Shown: piece after piece, positions 29,463 through 41,765 of the stretch
Numbering within the stretch: position 1 is the stretch's first letter
How the letters are laid out: the number at the start of each line of letters is the position of its first letter
NCBI GenBank assembly: GCA_951802425.1
Contig: OX637794.1
Coordinates: 2,542,001 to 2,606,000 of the forward strand
Length of the DNA stretch: 64,000 nucleotides
Reading direction: 5' to 3'
Source of the DNA: Clavaria fumosa
Lineage: Eukaryota; Basidiomycota; Agaricomycetes; Agaricales; Clavariaceae
Made by a program: the position numbers and the translations under genes
Notes under the pieces: generated by a model
What the model was told of the DNA's origin: nothing
What the model saw: the letters and a program-made list of their open reading frames with translations, nothing else
Database searches by the model: none

Positions 29463-32400
29463 TCAAAGATAGAACATTGTTTCACGGAGGGTCTTCCCAA
29501 CACCACCAGACCACAGCCTCTTCGCCTCGTTCATGACTTGCTCCTCACTGCTGCTGCTTGTGACTTCACGTTCCACGCCTTGCATGAGTTTGTGGATGTA
29601 GCGTCGGCCACGATCACAGGCCAGATCGGCGTAGTACGCGGGCGACACCAGGCTGACAGCTTTGGTTGCCCGGGCGAATGTGTAGCTGACGGCATTGGTC
29701 AGCTCTTGCAGCTCGTCGGCTTTGAACCGTATCTCGTCATGCACGACGTAGTAATGGGTGGGCCGGGTGGTACCTTGGAGGCCTCCGTGCGCTAGAGCGA
29801 GTAGTTAGCGAAATGCATATGAGGGAAGACAGAGCCTCGGATGCAAACCTTGCAGGAAGAAGTCAAAGTCGTACACAGCCGTGACGCCACGATCGACGAC
29901 GGTCCCTGGTTTAGGGTTCCCTTGTTGGTCAGCGTGACCTAACGACGTGGGATAGAAGCGAGTGTGGTGCCGCTTCCCGCAGATGATGATTGTCAATTTG
30001 GGTTGATAAGGACCCTTAGGCGAGTCGAATTTTCTGAATGAGGCTTTGATTTCGGGCAGCTCTTCCCCAACGACGATCGGCAATTGACCCTGAGTCATGT
30101 TTTAATTTCATTCTTTTCCCATCTAGGTATTGTCGTGAATGCATACCTCAGAAACGCCGTCACGGTATACAATAATTCGCTCAGGCAATCGTTTGTTGCG
30201 ATTCCTGAAGGTCGTGAGGCGCTCCACCATCATATTAGCAAGGCTGGTAATCATCTGTGAGTTTTCGTGAGTTAGGCTATCCAGGATAGGAATTATTGGA
30301 TGTGCACCTCTTTTTTCCCTTTCTGCATCTCCATGCTGGCCGGGTATTGTCCAAAGGTGGAGTCGACGCTAGCTACGACGGCGGCAATTGAAGGTGTCCC
30401 TGAGATGCTCCCAAAACCAGGATGAGTCACATCCATGCCAACAAGCATTGTTGGGACTTGCTGCAACCACGCCATGCTGCGCCCTTCAATAGCGTGGTTG
30501 ATCCCACCCAGCTTCATGTTGATTTTCAGCGCAACGTTGGCAAAGAACTGTATTTGTCCCCTCTCTTTCCGAATTTTGTTTGAGTGCACACACAGCGTGG
30601 CAACGTCGAGACGCGTATCGCAGAGGGCCTTGATGCCAGAATAAATGTGTTTGTCTCCATTCGAAAGCATGAATATGACCAGGTTGGGCTTTGGCCTGAT
30701 GGTCTTGAGAGTAGCTTCTATGATAGAGATCGCCTGTTCTCGCAATGGATCCTGAGGATTTCTGGGCGGGAGGCGTGCTTCGGCAAACGTGGGCTCTTTC
30801 TTATCCACAACCATACCGCTCGTCCTGCACATATCAGCTAACCCGCGCACAACTTGTCGCAGCTCTGGATCGCGTGCGCCATCAAAGTCGCCCTCGTTCC
30901 CGTCCCGGAGGACAATAACGGCCCAGTTCGAGAGCTCGCGGCCCACCGCGAACCGCACCGAGCGTAAATTCCAACTCGCACGGTCATCAACTTGGGGAGA
31001 GCCGGATGCGTACTTGATGCCAGGGGGAGGCAAGATACGACCAGGTACCACGGCCATCTGGTTCCCGACTGAAATTCCAAATTGTGCTAGTGGGTTTCCT
31101 TGTTGTGTTGATTGCTGGAATCCAAGCAGGCTGAGACCTTTGTCCGCAATAGCTTGAGCATTAACGAGGGGAGGCTGGCAAGCAGCTCTAATCATATTCG
31201 CAGTATGTTCGTCGGTCAATTTGCCCTTGAAGGCTTGCCCGGGAAGAATCTCGCAAACCTCGGGGGGCAGGAAAACTTGTTTCGTTCCTCCCACATCCAC
31301 GAGCGGAATCTGAGGATATCGTAGAGTAATTTGGTACTCTATGGAGACAAGATGAGCGGATAAAAAGTAGTGATAAATTGATCGCTCGTACTTTTTTTGA
31401 AGTACTGTTCCACAGTCACCGTCCCAAACTCAGAGTCAAACTTATGTGTCCGAGCATCAACCTTTGTCAACGCCTTCACCGTCTTCCGGTATCCCAGATG
31501 CTTAGCTTCGATCCTGACGCCCTTTACAAAAGCGTTAGGGCGGGCATTGTAACTCGCATCGCGGAAAGCCATCATCGCATCCGCAAGATTACCGGGAACG
31601 TAAAATGCCGTGGTGCAAACATTGACGTTGACCATCAATTGATTGAATGTTGGCCTTACAGAGGAATAGAAACCTCTCCAAGCCTCCAAGCCACCCCCTA
31701 GGGGGACCGGCTGGGCGGCGGTTGGGAAGAAGAACCGGTTTCGGCCAACTAAAACTCCTCCGCCAGCGCTGGTTCGGTTTGGAAATGCTGCCAGAATTAA
31801 ATTCAGGGCGGAGATCACGGGAAGCGGATCATAACCTCGATATTGCGGCCTCCCAGAGAGATATCTTGCGAGGACATATTTAGTTGACAGCTTTTACCAG
31901 TTAAAGGATAAATGCGCACTCAAGTAGACTCTCCAATTCCAGCTCACGAGCGAATTTAATGGTCAACGTGTAGGTTTTGCCTCCAGGGCGGGAGGCGTCT
32001 TGATCCTCTTCGGAATAGAGCACTGGAATAGTCATAGGTTGAGGTAGTTTGGTGGCAGCAATAAGCTTTGAGGTGTGATCATGAGCGACCCTGCCCCTGA
32101 GCCCATATTGCACCCACTGCGGGGTGACTTCTGCCAGCTGGAATATCCTTCTGTAGGTTCGGCGACCTTTAGGTTCTGGTTCGATGGTTACGTCGTATTC
32201 TTGCAGAGGCCCCTTGGGTAATTTGATAGGGAAGAAATTGGATCGCAACGTCACAGGTGCGCCTGCGGTGCCGAAGCCCGGCCTGAGGGGCAAGTCGCCT
32301 GTGTTCACAGTCAAACTCTTGAAAGACGCAATGAGCGAGTCTTGGTTGGCGTCTGTGAGGCGAGCGTCCAATGTCGCGGGCTCATTAGGGAGAAAGATTC

Positions 32401-32643
32401 TGAAATGTATTGATGTATGGTACAACGGTGGAGGATTGAAGACAACACGAACCCTCCACGACTTGGGCCGCGAAAACCACCACCTCGATCTCCTCGAAAC
32501 CCCGAGCCTCGACCTCCTCTGTCTCCACGGCCTCCTCCTCCTCCCCCACCTATTCCCCTGTCTCCACGACCCCTGTAATCCCCACGACCTCTGAATCCAC
32601 TGCTTGGTTCTTGTCCTCGTCCACGTCCACGATGATAGCTCAT
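29463..32643 (-). CDS. Argonaute, RNA-silencing slicer
   Basis: Exons 32643-32453, 32399-31920, 31864-31392, 31338-30308, 30254-30147, 30089-29849 and 29791-29463, all GT-AG with matching phases, 2853 nt, 950 aa. The start is MSYHRGRGRG, opening a Gly/Arg-rich tail of about 60 residues typical of Argonautes. Then come the N domain, linker 1, PAZ and PIWI. PIWI has D684 (GMDVTHPG), E725 (exactly at an exon joint), D757 (YRDGVSEG) and D897 (AYYADL), giving a DEDD tetrad. Asp replaces the His of animal Ago2 at the fourth place, a variant that can also bind metal. The C-terminus is ETMFYL, close to the usual YF-type end. Expected role: small-RNA-guided cleavage of transcripts, including transposon RNA. 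It is the first host gene beside the retrotransposon nest. Confidence 0.95.
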
Positions 32644-33096
32644 TCCGACAAGCACAGGCCAGGTACTCAAGCGCCTTGACCGGCGCAGATGTAGTAGTAG
32701 TTGGTCCAACCTGACAAGACAAAGGTTGAGGAGCAAAGGGGATTGCAGATAAAGGGAGCGACAAACGTAAACAGAATTGGTGAACGGGGTTCCAAACCCA
32801 TAGCTGCGGTCTGAGTTCCGCAGACGACGGGTTTGGAGTCAGTTTCGCTATCAGCAAATCAACAAACCTTATCACGTCCTCGCGGTTTGAGGACGTTGAA
32901 AAGATGTGTGTTACACGCGTTTTCGGCGGAGTCCGCGTTAGGACACTCAACTCGGCTCCGGAAATTCTCGTCACTGTTACAGGTGTCGGAGTTCTCTATC
33001 AACTCAGACATACCATAGTACTACTAGGATGACTCTACAATACAATAATCTGCTTGTGGGGCATCTACAATAGTCTGCTTGTGCACAGCAAGGAGT
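32644..33096. other. Argonaute upstream region
   Basis: Lies between the Argonaute ATG and the stop of the upstream gene on the same strand. It holds the Argonaute promoter and leader. An open frame in the 5' part (about 32650-32974) is not in phase with MSYHRGRG through any splice I could find. Confidence 0.5.
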
Positions 33097-36000
33097 TCAG
33101 CCGCAGAGTTCTGGCATTGAAAAAGTCCGTGCATGGTCGCCATCATTAGGAAAATAGTTTTTGTCGAAAGGCGAGGCAAGCTTGCGTGGCAACAGAGAAG
33201 CAGAGAACTTTTTGGATAGGCTGTTGCGATCGTGATTTTGTATAATGGCCTTGAGTCGCTGGAGCCCTTCCTGACCGAGCTTGTGGCCATCCTCAGAACT
33301 AGTAACTAGAGTTCGATGATGCTTCGTGTAGGCGGATTTAAGGTCTAGCAACGCATTGTAGTGCTCGACGCTGTGACAAGCTAAAATGTGAACAGTCTTG
33401 CAGGTGAAAAGCCAGCTGACCGTTTTAGCCACATATTTCTGAGGTCCGCTTCCCCGTCTGTAAGCAAAGTGTGGCGCGCGACACGAACGTTGTCCATGAC
33501 GACCGTCACTTTACGGTTCATATTCCTCAAAATGACCTAGACGCCACTGGTTAGTTAAACAAGACCCATATTAATGGCACTTGTACCGCGTTAATATCTG
33601 CCAATGCAAGCTTCAAGTGACATAAGTTCGTGGCACAGGACTAGAAAGCTTTAACTCGTACGAGAATTCGGTCTTGGATGCTGTCATTTGACTCCACCTG
33701 CGAAGGGCTGAGGGCTCCGTCAAAAACGGTCTCTGACGGGACACCTATACCTGTGTTGTAAGACGTCAGAAAGGGACAACCCGCGGAGCTGGAACAGACC
33801 TATTTTTGCTAATTTATAGGCAGCAATGGATTTCTGAGTGGCTGAAGACCTTGATTCTTGTTTCTTAGGGCTAAAAGGCTTGACGGAAGGCAAAGCAATC
33901 TTCTCTTCAAGAAGAATCGCACCATGACCTGACCTCCGAACGATGTCGCGCGCGGTTTCGCCAGGACTTTCGCTAAGGGGTAGAGGGTCCAGGACAGATC
34001 TGTGAGGTGGTGATGGAACTCTCTCAGCGTGGGTGCTAGCTATATGCTCAGTCTTGTCAGGTGAGCGCCCGCTTAGGTGAGGAAAAAAGTCCAAGTGCTT
34101 AAATGTGAGCATGTCAGACTCGTACATTTGTCGAGATGTCGAACGTTGACCTTGGTTGGGATGCACATATCCTGGTACTGAACGATCGTTATGTCTTCGT
34201 TATCCCCCTCCGCAGGCAGCTCAACCGTCAAGGGTTGCATGATCTGCAGCGAGCTTGCATTTCCTCCCACTTTCGGACCACCTTGCGCTTTCCTTGATTT
34301 CTCGACTTGTGGAGTAAAGCCGGTGATGACGACTGAGGACTGTCGACCGAGCTTCCGCTCTGCATACTCAGAGATAGGGCTAACGTGCCAATCGTCCTCT
34401 TTGAAACCAGCACGGTACTGCGCACCCATCCTTTGACGCTTGGCCTGCTGAGACATCCATGGTTCACGAAGTCAGTCAGTACCTTACACGAGCCAGATTC
34501 GCTCCTGCCTCGCTCACCATTTGGGATTCGAGAGGGTTCGATCGAACCCTTCGAGGGGGCGTCAAAGCCGCTACGGTATCTGAATTGTCGGGAACATCAT
34601 GTGGGTGGTCTTCAGTCACTGTGGCATCTCTCGAATGACCAGAGGCTTTGTTCTGCACACTTTTTAGCATCGGACTAGCAGGTTCATCGTTCGGAAAATA
34701 TGTTATTGGAGACTCGCTCTCCATAGTTCCCACCACTACGGCCGAGTCCGAAGGCGCTTCTAGGTTGACACTGGTCATGACTGCATTAGCACGACTACTG
34801 GCGTCATCTGGCACCACAGCCGTCTGTGCTTTATCGACTTTGCGCCGAGCGGTCCTTCGTAGCGAAGGGGCAGCTTTGAGGCGATTGGCTTTAGGAGGAT
34901 CAGCCCTGGCAACCTTGGTCTTGCGAGCCCGTTTAGCCACTGGTTTTCCAATGGGTTCGCTCGGAGGATCCTCTGGTTGAGGATGACCAGCGTTGTCTGT
35001 TTTGTCGGAGCCCTTTCTAGCCCTCTTCCGGGCATGTGGATTGCGAATTGCACGTGCGGGCCTCATTTGGGCCGCTGGTTTTACTACTAGATTCCCTTCC
35101 TCGGACCCTAACGGTGCTCATCAAGATTGAAACTCGATGCCACGAAGGGATTTACCTTGTTCATGAGCCAATGTGTTGGAGGTAGTTTTCGCCTCGGCGG
35201 CAGAGGTTTTTGCCTCGAGGGTGGTATCTGGTGGATCTGGTGGATCTCCAAGGCCCGCAACAGGAGAGTCGTTAACGTGGGATGATCGTGCGGTTTGTTT
35301 CTGAGGACTGGAATCTGCGCCCGAGGGAATGTGGAATCTCACAGCCTGAACCTTGGTGTTCGCATTAGCATCATTGCAGTTATCGACAGGTGCGGCTTTC
35401 GTAGCGTCAATAGGTATCTGAACACGAGAAGAATTAAGGTCCAGTGGGTTGACGAAAAGGTGGCCCGGCGAAGGAGCGGGATCGTCAACCAAGAATTCAG
35501 CAAGGTCAAGAGATACATCCGCCGGTTCCAAGCCCTCACCCCGCGTTCGAGTCTTGCTGAACTCTGCGAAAGGCTCTGGATCCTTCGGCGCGGCTGCTGG
35601 CACTATGACGACATCACTTTCCGAGTCAGAGACCAAGACATAACGCTTCTTCTTCTTTGAACCTTTTCCTCGAGGTGCTGGCTTTTCGTTCCCGAAGTCG
35701 GGGATCTGTCGCCCCAAATGCGTATGAAGGCCTCTGCCTCGGGGGGCACCCGCAACATCCACCGGTTCCATTGGTCGCCGAGATGACTTCACAGGCCGAC
35801 CAGGAAGCTCGACGACGGAGTCATCTTCTGACAGTTCAGAGAGTTCGTCGTCGCTTGCACCGAAGACAGCCTCTCGCTGCTTCTGAGAACGTGTTCTGGG
35901 GAGTCCCTTGATCCTGGCACGCTCGTTATTCGGCTCCGGCATACTATGGGAAGGAGAGTCCTCGGTGCATCCCTGCGGAGACGGCGCTGGTTCCGGAGCA

Positions 36001-38367
36001 GGAGCGCAAGCAGCAGCAGCACCCAGCTCTTGAGACAGCAATGTGTGTTCAGAAATGAGTGGTCCGACAGAATCGCCTACTTGAATGGCCGTCAAAACTT
36101 CCTCGCTTGTATGAGCAACCGCCTGTTCAAGTTCAGTGACCCCAGGGGCCAATTGTTCAGCGACAGCGGTGAGTGATTCTTGCACATGGGCCTGGTCCAC
36201 GTCATCGATGCTGCTGTCCAGCATGACTAGACCGACTATGAGGATCCTTGTGTAGGCAAACGGAAGCCATCGGGAACTTACAACTTGTTATGGTAGTAAC
36301 CTTTGCCTGCGAACGCTGGGGAAGAGAATGCGTTCAGTCTAAAAAAGTTATCCTCACAAGTTTTATGACTGACCGCTTGATAGTCACCGTTGTCACTGTT
36401 TGGAGTTGTATCTATAACTATAGGAGCTGAAGATAACGAGAACTTGTTCGAATCACTACGAAGCCCCTGTGTGATGAGAGGACCCTAGAGAGAAACATTA
36501 GTTGCCCGAGGTTCTACGACATCGTAGAACAAGGGCAGATCTACCATGTCCCTGAAGCGCAACACCGCCAGGAATCGGCGGAGATCTTCGCTACGAATTC
36601 TAAATGACAACAACCTGGTCTGGTCATCCACATCGGGCGTCAACGGCATATCGCCGAGGAGCGCTGGCTTGGACAGCTTGATGAGAATAGGGTGCTGGGT
36701 ACTGTCCTGGGCCTGAGAAACATTAATATCGAGGACAGTGGTGAACGGCACTCGTAGTGCGTCGTAGGCGCCGGTCTTCAGAAATCCATCAGGACTATAC
36801 ATACAAACAGGCTGTCAAAGTTCAACGGCGCACCTCTGGCTCGTCGACATTGACCAAGAACGACGTCAAATCGACAAAGAGGCGGTCGAGGGGTCCAGCT
36901 TGGGAGAAGACCTTGCTCCCAGTCCGAATCTCGTCGATCTTGAACGGCTGGGAGCTTGTGCCACCCATATCAATCGAACGCGTCCTGCCGCGCGATTAGC
37001 GTAAATGATGCACGCACAATGCAATTCTGCTCTTTGCAAATACTTCGACGATTTTCATCGCAGTCAGCTCCCATTCCGTCGAGCAGATAGTCTCCATGAT
37101 TTTCACGACTTCCTCGCCAAGGGCAGAATGGCTGGGAAGGGCTGACGCGAAGACATCTTGGATGTACTGGGAGCGTTCGGCTAGACCAGACGAGTCGTCT
37201 TTTGACATCGGGAGGAGCCGAGCGAAGAGATTAAGAAGGGTCTCAAAGGTCAGATAGTCTGCATGATTTGTCTTTAGACGCAGCTTGAAAGGAGGCTGCA
37301 GATATTTCTACTCGCCATTTGTCTGCAAAAGTGTCACGCCAAGACGCGTGCTAAATCGCTGCGTCAGCGCAACAATCAACAGTGTAAAGCGGTATCTAAC
37401 CTTCCAAGAACCTGAGGATCACGTAGTTGGCGTGCGACCGTATTCGAAACAGACACTTCTTCAAGCAGACCGTACACCTTCAAAGCGCAGAGAAGCAAAA
37501 CAAACGCATATATAGGGGCAAAAGGAGGAATGACTGCAGCATCAGCCTATCCTCATACGAACCAGTGCAATGCAACACACCGAGCATTTTAGACTTGTGC
37601 TAATGTGGGCTACATGCGCAGGACCGGACGAGGACAGATAGACATCGCAAACAAGTCGACCAAAAGCGGAGAAAATCGCGATTCTGGCCGCATCTATTGC
37701 AAAAGTTGCGTGAAAAAAGTGCGTAATGAGTTTCTTGGAGACTATATGCGACCACGCACCACTAGAATTGCTGTCGAGGAAATCCTTGATCACTCAATAG
37801 ATTAGCGAGGCAGGCTTCGTCGTTCTCAGCACCTAACGTACCATAACACCAGAGACTATGGACCTCTGCACGTCTCCCCAAGCATTCAAAGCGTCTCCAT
37901 CGGCTTTGGTCGACGTATGGGTCAATTTGGTGGACAACAAATCGAAAATGGCAGCAGCGACATCGAGGCCCGGTCCTAAGAGAGTTTCGTAGAAAAGAAT
38001 AAGGCGTTTCCGGAGAGTTTCGGAGAGCTTGGAAACCGTTCTAGACGATGGAAAGGACGTGTCCTGCACCAGCACGTCGGTAGCGTCCACGACACAGATC
38101 GTGCAAAACACCCACTAGTAGAACAAAGAAAGAGGATATTTGGTCGACCTCCGAGATGGTAGTCTCGCGGACGCCGAGTTCGAGTGCTGTTTTCTTGAAT
38201 GCATCAACGGACGCCCGGATCGAGTCCATTGCATCGCGCCGGGAAGAAGGTGACCTGAGCACGGATGACGGCGCAAGTCCCGTGATCCGCACTTTCTCCG
38301 CCGCGTCGCGTTGCAGTAGGCTACTGGCGCTCATGACTACGAGATTGGCGGTCCATTCAAAATTCAT
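33097..38367 (-). CDS. Large multi-exon protein, possible meiotic axis (Red1/Rec10/SYCP2-like)
   Basis: Coding segments on the minus strand follow one another from an ATG at 38367 (MNFEWTANLVVMSASS) to a stop at 33097. Exon borders are only partly resolved. The first part (38367 to about 37000) is helical, with alternating hydrophobic pattern. The part at 36488-37000 (FKIDEIRTGSK … SPDGFLKTGAYDALRVPF … LLSFRIRSEDLRRFLAVLRFRD) looks like a beta-rich PH-type fold. Then comes a long disordered, acidic and basic, Ser/Pro-rich stretch (34100-36224) with nuclear-type basic clusters (ARKRARKG, KRARKTKVAR). A helical C-terminus ends in MPELCG. Helical domain, PH-like domain, long disorder and coiled C-terminus is the layout of meiotic axis proteins. 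I do not recognise the family from sequence alone; the name is a hypothesis. Confidence 0.45.
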
Positions 38368-38618
38368 TGCCTCTCGGTTTTAAACTTCTTTCTTATGTTC
38401 AACAGACGGAAGGAATAAGGACCACCCCTGTTTGGGCCATGCTCTTTAATTCTACAGCGCCTGGCTTCCGCAACTAGTACAGGCCAAGCCAAATTCCGCC
38501 ACGCCCCGCCTTGCCAATACAGTCCAGACTTTTCAAACGTACAAGATCTCTGACCAAGCGCGGTGGAGGGAGACGTTGGCACCGACACCACGATATGAGG
38601 CAACGTGCCCAAGCGCCC

Positions 38619-39865
38619 TCACCAAGCGTGATAGCCGCCAGTGACAAGGATACTAAAATGCAAGGGTCTGAGTGAAGGTCCCTGCTGCAAGGGAGCAAGA
38701 ACGCCACTCACTTGCTGCCGGTACAAAAGCTCGATGCGTCGCTCGCAAGCCAAGTGATAACGCCGCGCAGCTCGTCGGGGCGCCCGATCCTCCCAAGGGG
38801 CGCACCATTCCACTCCGCCAACAACTGGGAGTCCGTCTCCAGGTGCGCCGCGGTCATCCTAGATAGCGTTGAAACATTCAGAACCAACACGCTGTCCAAA
38901 GCGCTGCGCGACTCACTTCGTGTGGATGAGCCCCGGAGAGAGCGAGTTGACGCGGATGCCGTGCGGCCCGAGTTCACATGCCATACTGCGCGCCATTTGG
39001 ATTACAGCGGCCTTGCTAGAATTGTAAGATAACGTGTTGTAGCCCTGCACAGAAATCAAAGCCCGCGTGTCTAACGACAATATAGGACTACCGTCTACCT
39101 TAGTCGCCATGTCACCACATACGGACGCCACGAGGATAATGCTTCCCGGGAGGCTGAACCTCGTCATTTGTCTCCCCGCAGCTTGCGCCGTGAATAGTAC
39201 ACCGTTAGTGTTGACGTCGAGCACCTGCAGTGACCGTCAACAATATAGCTGCCTTGCGCTCGGAGCCTTACCTCTTTCAGTTGTGCTGCAGGGTATTCCA
39301 GACAACCGGTAGCCGGTTTGAGGATGCCCGCAGCTGCAACACACACGTCCATTCTCCCCTCCTTATCCCCAATTTCCTCCACCGCCTCCCACATGCCCTT
39401 CTGATCTCTGACGTCAGCGCTGATATACTCCAGCCGTCCGCCAGTCCCCATCCTTTTGACATACTCCCGCGTGCACTCCCATTCATGCGAGGGCCGGGCA
39501 GGCAGGTCTAGGCAGTACACCGCTCGTGCGCCCGCTTCGCACAGCGCCAGCGCCATCTCCAACCCCAGCGAGCCATTGCCGCCCGAGACGACAGCGACGC
39601 GCTGCGTAAGGGAGAACTCGTCGAAGATCTTCGGACGCGGCCGCGCGTCGTGCTCCCTGTGCGCTTGCACTGCGGCGGCGACGCCGAGGGGCGCCAGAGG
39701 CGAGGCGGACTGGGTTGGCTTATCGCTGAAGTGGGCGACGGAGTAGACTAGACGTGCACGTGCGATGAAGCCGCTGTTGATGCTAGGGGCCAGCCTGCGA
39801 TTAGTGGCAAGTGAGCTCAAGGGGCTCGTCCACGCCTTGGTGAAGGCAGGCTTAAAGAATGACAT
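38619..39865 (-). CDS. Short-chain dehydrogenase/reductase, possibly mitochondrial
   Basis: Exons 39865-39272, 39224-39099, 39044-38917, 38858-38712 and 38652-38619, 342 aa. Rossmann nucleotide-binding loop SGGNGSLG at residues 94-101, with Asp120 at the end of the second strand, which usually favours NAD(H). Catalytic Ser232 (ILVASVCG), Tyr247 and Lys251 (YNSSK). The end ILVTGGYHAW is typical of mannitol/sorbose-type SDRs (D-G-G-[YF]). The N-terminal 85 residues precede the SDR fold and begin with a basic, hydroxylated, non-acidic stretch that could be a mitochondrial presequence. Substrate unknown. Confidence 0.88.
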
Positions 39866-40066
39866 CGAGAATGGAGGTTAAAGGAGGAGGAGGATACATG
39901 GGGTAATTTGATGGTTGTGAAGCTCAAGTGAATACAGCACGCGATCCGCCAAAAGTGACATATAAAGTGCGCATGGCATTGAAGGTCATACTGTATGTAG
40001 TCTGATAAAGTACCATTGTACCCAAATTCAAAATAATAGAGTTACAGTAGAGGAAGTCATGGTCGG

Positions 40067-40958
40067 CTACGAGCGTAAAGGAGGAACTCTGATAAACCAG
40101 CCAGTCAGCTTGGCATTAGCCCTTCGGAGAAAAAGCGTCCCAAATCTCGTCGGGAGGTCTTTTCCTTCCCATTGGTCAATAAGTCGGACTATCTTGTCGT
40201 CATCGTCAAGGTCGACAATAATGACAGACTGGATGATCTGAAGTTATATTTCTGAGTGCAAGAAGAAGGAAAGGTAAATGGTATCACAACACCTTAGCTC
40301 CGAATATTCGGAGCGTGTATTCTTGTGATTGGGAGTAGATTATGCGATTCGGAGCGCTAGTAGAGGATAGGACGCGCGTGGATATGGTTTCTGATCTTGA
40401 GCAAAATTTCGGCTTCGAGATCATGTCAAGGTGACAAGCAAATTTGAGGGTGAATATGGCCATACCAATGCATACCACTATGATGTGAAGGTGAGCAACA
40501 GAATGTCTGGTTGAAAACAGCAGACGAACCTGAGGTGCATACTCGGCATATCCTTTACTGCAGACGAGAGGACCCTAACAAAATGTGAGTGTGACTGCGA
40601 TGATATATAGCTAGGAGCTCGGCTCCCATACCTCGAAGATAGCGTCCTTTGTCCAGGTCCGATTAAAGATCTCAGGCGTGGGTCTGGCGCAATACAGCTC
40701 CTTCAGGTCATCCAACACACGCTGGTGTTCTGCATGGACGTCCTCGGAATGGCTAGTACGTCTTTCGTGGCTTAAACGCCTGTGATTGATGGTGTGAGAG
40801 CCGGAGTAATGGGCGGCGCCAGCGACTGATCCGACTAGTGCAGGGGTTGGAACTATGATGGATGGATGATATGTCTGAGTTGGAAGGGGGGAGAGAGGCG
40901 GAGAAGAGGACGTTGGACTTGTAGTGGTTAGTAGCATGTTGAGTAGGGTAGCAGGCAT
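40067..40958 (-). CDS. NTF2-like (SnoaL-fold) protein with a 12-nt microexon
   Basis: Exons 40958-40632, 40574-40530, 40477-40466, 40412-40293 and 40237-40067, 224 aa, phase 0 throughout. The third exon is only 12 nt and encodes WYAL. It is needed to link APQ to PKFCSRSETISTRVLS, a join that I recall from fungal NTF2-like hypothetical proteins. The N-terminal 60 residues are Ser/Pro/Thr-rich and low in complexity. The core (LKELYCARPTPEIFNRTW … IIVDLDDDDKIVRLIDQWEG) fits a cone-shaped NTF2-type fold. Function unknown; such proteins may be small enzymes or binding proteins. Confidence 0.7.
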
Positions 40959-41196
40959 AGAGACATTTGCTCCCAGCGCTTAGAGAGCTTAGCTTATAAG
41001 TGTTACACCGTCGCAGTAAGGAGGGGGGGCTATGCTACGTAGGATGATGTCATCAAGGCTGCGTGTAACTTGTAACTGCGGGAGCTAGGGTGTGTAACTG
41101 CGGACAAGAGGTGTCGTTGTTATCACTATGTAGCCGCTCTCTGTCGTCGAAGGAGGGGAGCGACGTGTGGTATAATAGTCAGTCATTTTGTGACCC

Positions 41197-41548
41197 CTAC
41201 TTGAAGAATTTTCCTAGCCGTGCGAGGTGATAATTAATGGTTGGACTCGGTCGTCTATGGCCTAGAGGCTGTAGAAATTGGTTTAACCAAGAACCCCTCT
41301 AGCGATAGGAATGTAATACTCACTGCTTTTCTCATGCAGTCGTAGAGCTCGTTTGCCGCCTCTTTGCATGCTCCCACCGAATATACATCTGTCTTCGAAG
41401 CCCAACAGGAGAGGAGGGTAGCTAGCTGTACCCCGCAGGCATTCGGGATAGTGACTAGAAATAAGAAACGAGGGTCAATGTGGTACCATTTGAAGCGACT
41501 GAAGTCCAATGTACATTTTCTTCGCCTGACTTTGTAGTTGACTCGCAT
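41197..41548 (-). CDS. MRP10: Mitochondrial small-subunit ribosomal protein mS37 (Mrp10), twin CX9C
   Basis: Exons 41548-41515, 41454-41324 and 41268-41197, 78 aa. The CHCH fold is shown by C18-X9-C28 and C41-X9-C51 with LLSCWA and LYDCMRK. The C-terminal TINYHLARLGK is a hallmark of Mrp10. Twin CX9C proteins are folded in the intermembrane space by the Mia40 route; Mrp10 then joins the mitoribosome. The start gives MRVNYKVRRRK, a short basic tail as usual. It lies divergent to the Ubc6-type gene, 217 bp between start codons. Confidence 0.9.
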
Positions 41549-41765
41549 AATGACATTGTTTGGTTATATTTGTTCAATTTCTGACACACCTATTTTTCGC
41601 TTACGTTATCATCCAAATCGGGTCAAGTTCCACGTTACCATCGCCTTTACATACACATACAGTAGTACATCGCCTTTCGTAGGGCGTGTGTGTGTGTGTC
41701 AGTCACAAAGCGTTAGAAAACACTGGAGTTCCCCCTTCTTACACCCCACCATCTCGCTGTGCGAT
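41549..41765. promoter_or_regulatory. Shared divergent promoter, mS37 / Ubc6-type E2
   Basis: 217 bp between two outward-facing start codons. It contains a GTGTGTGTGTGTGT run (about 41687-41700) and no obvious TATA on either side. Both transcripts must start within it. Confidence 0.6.
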
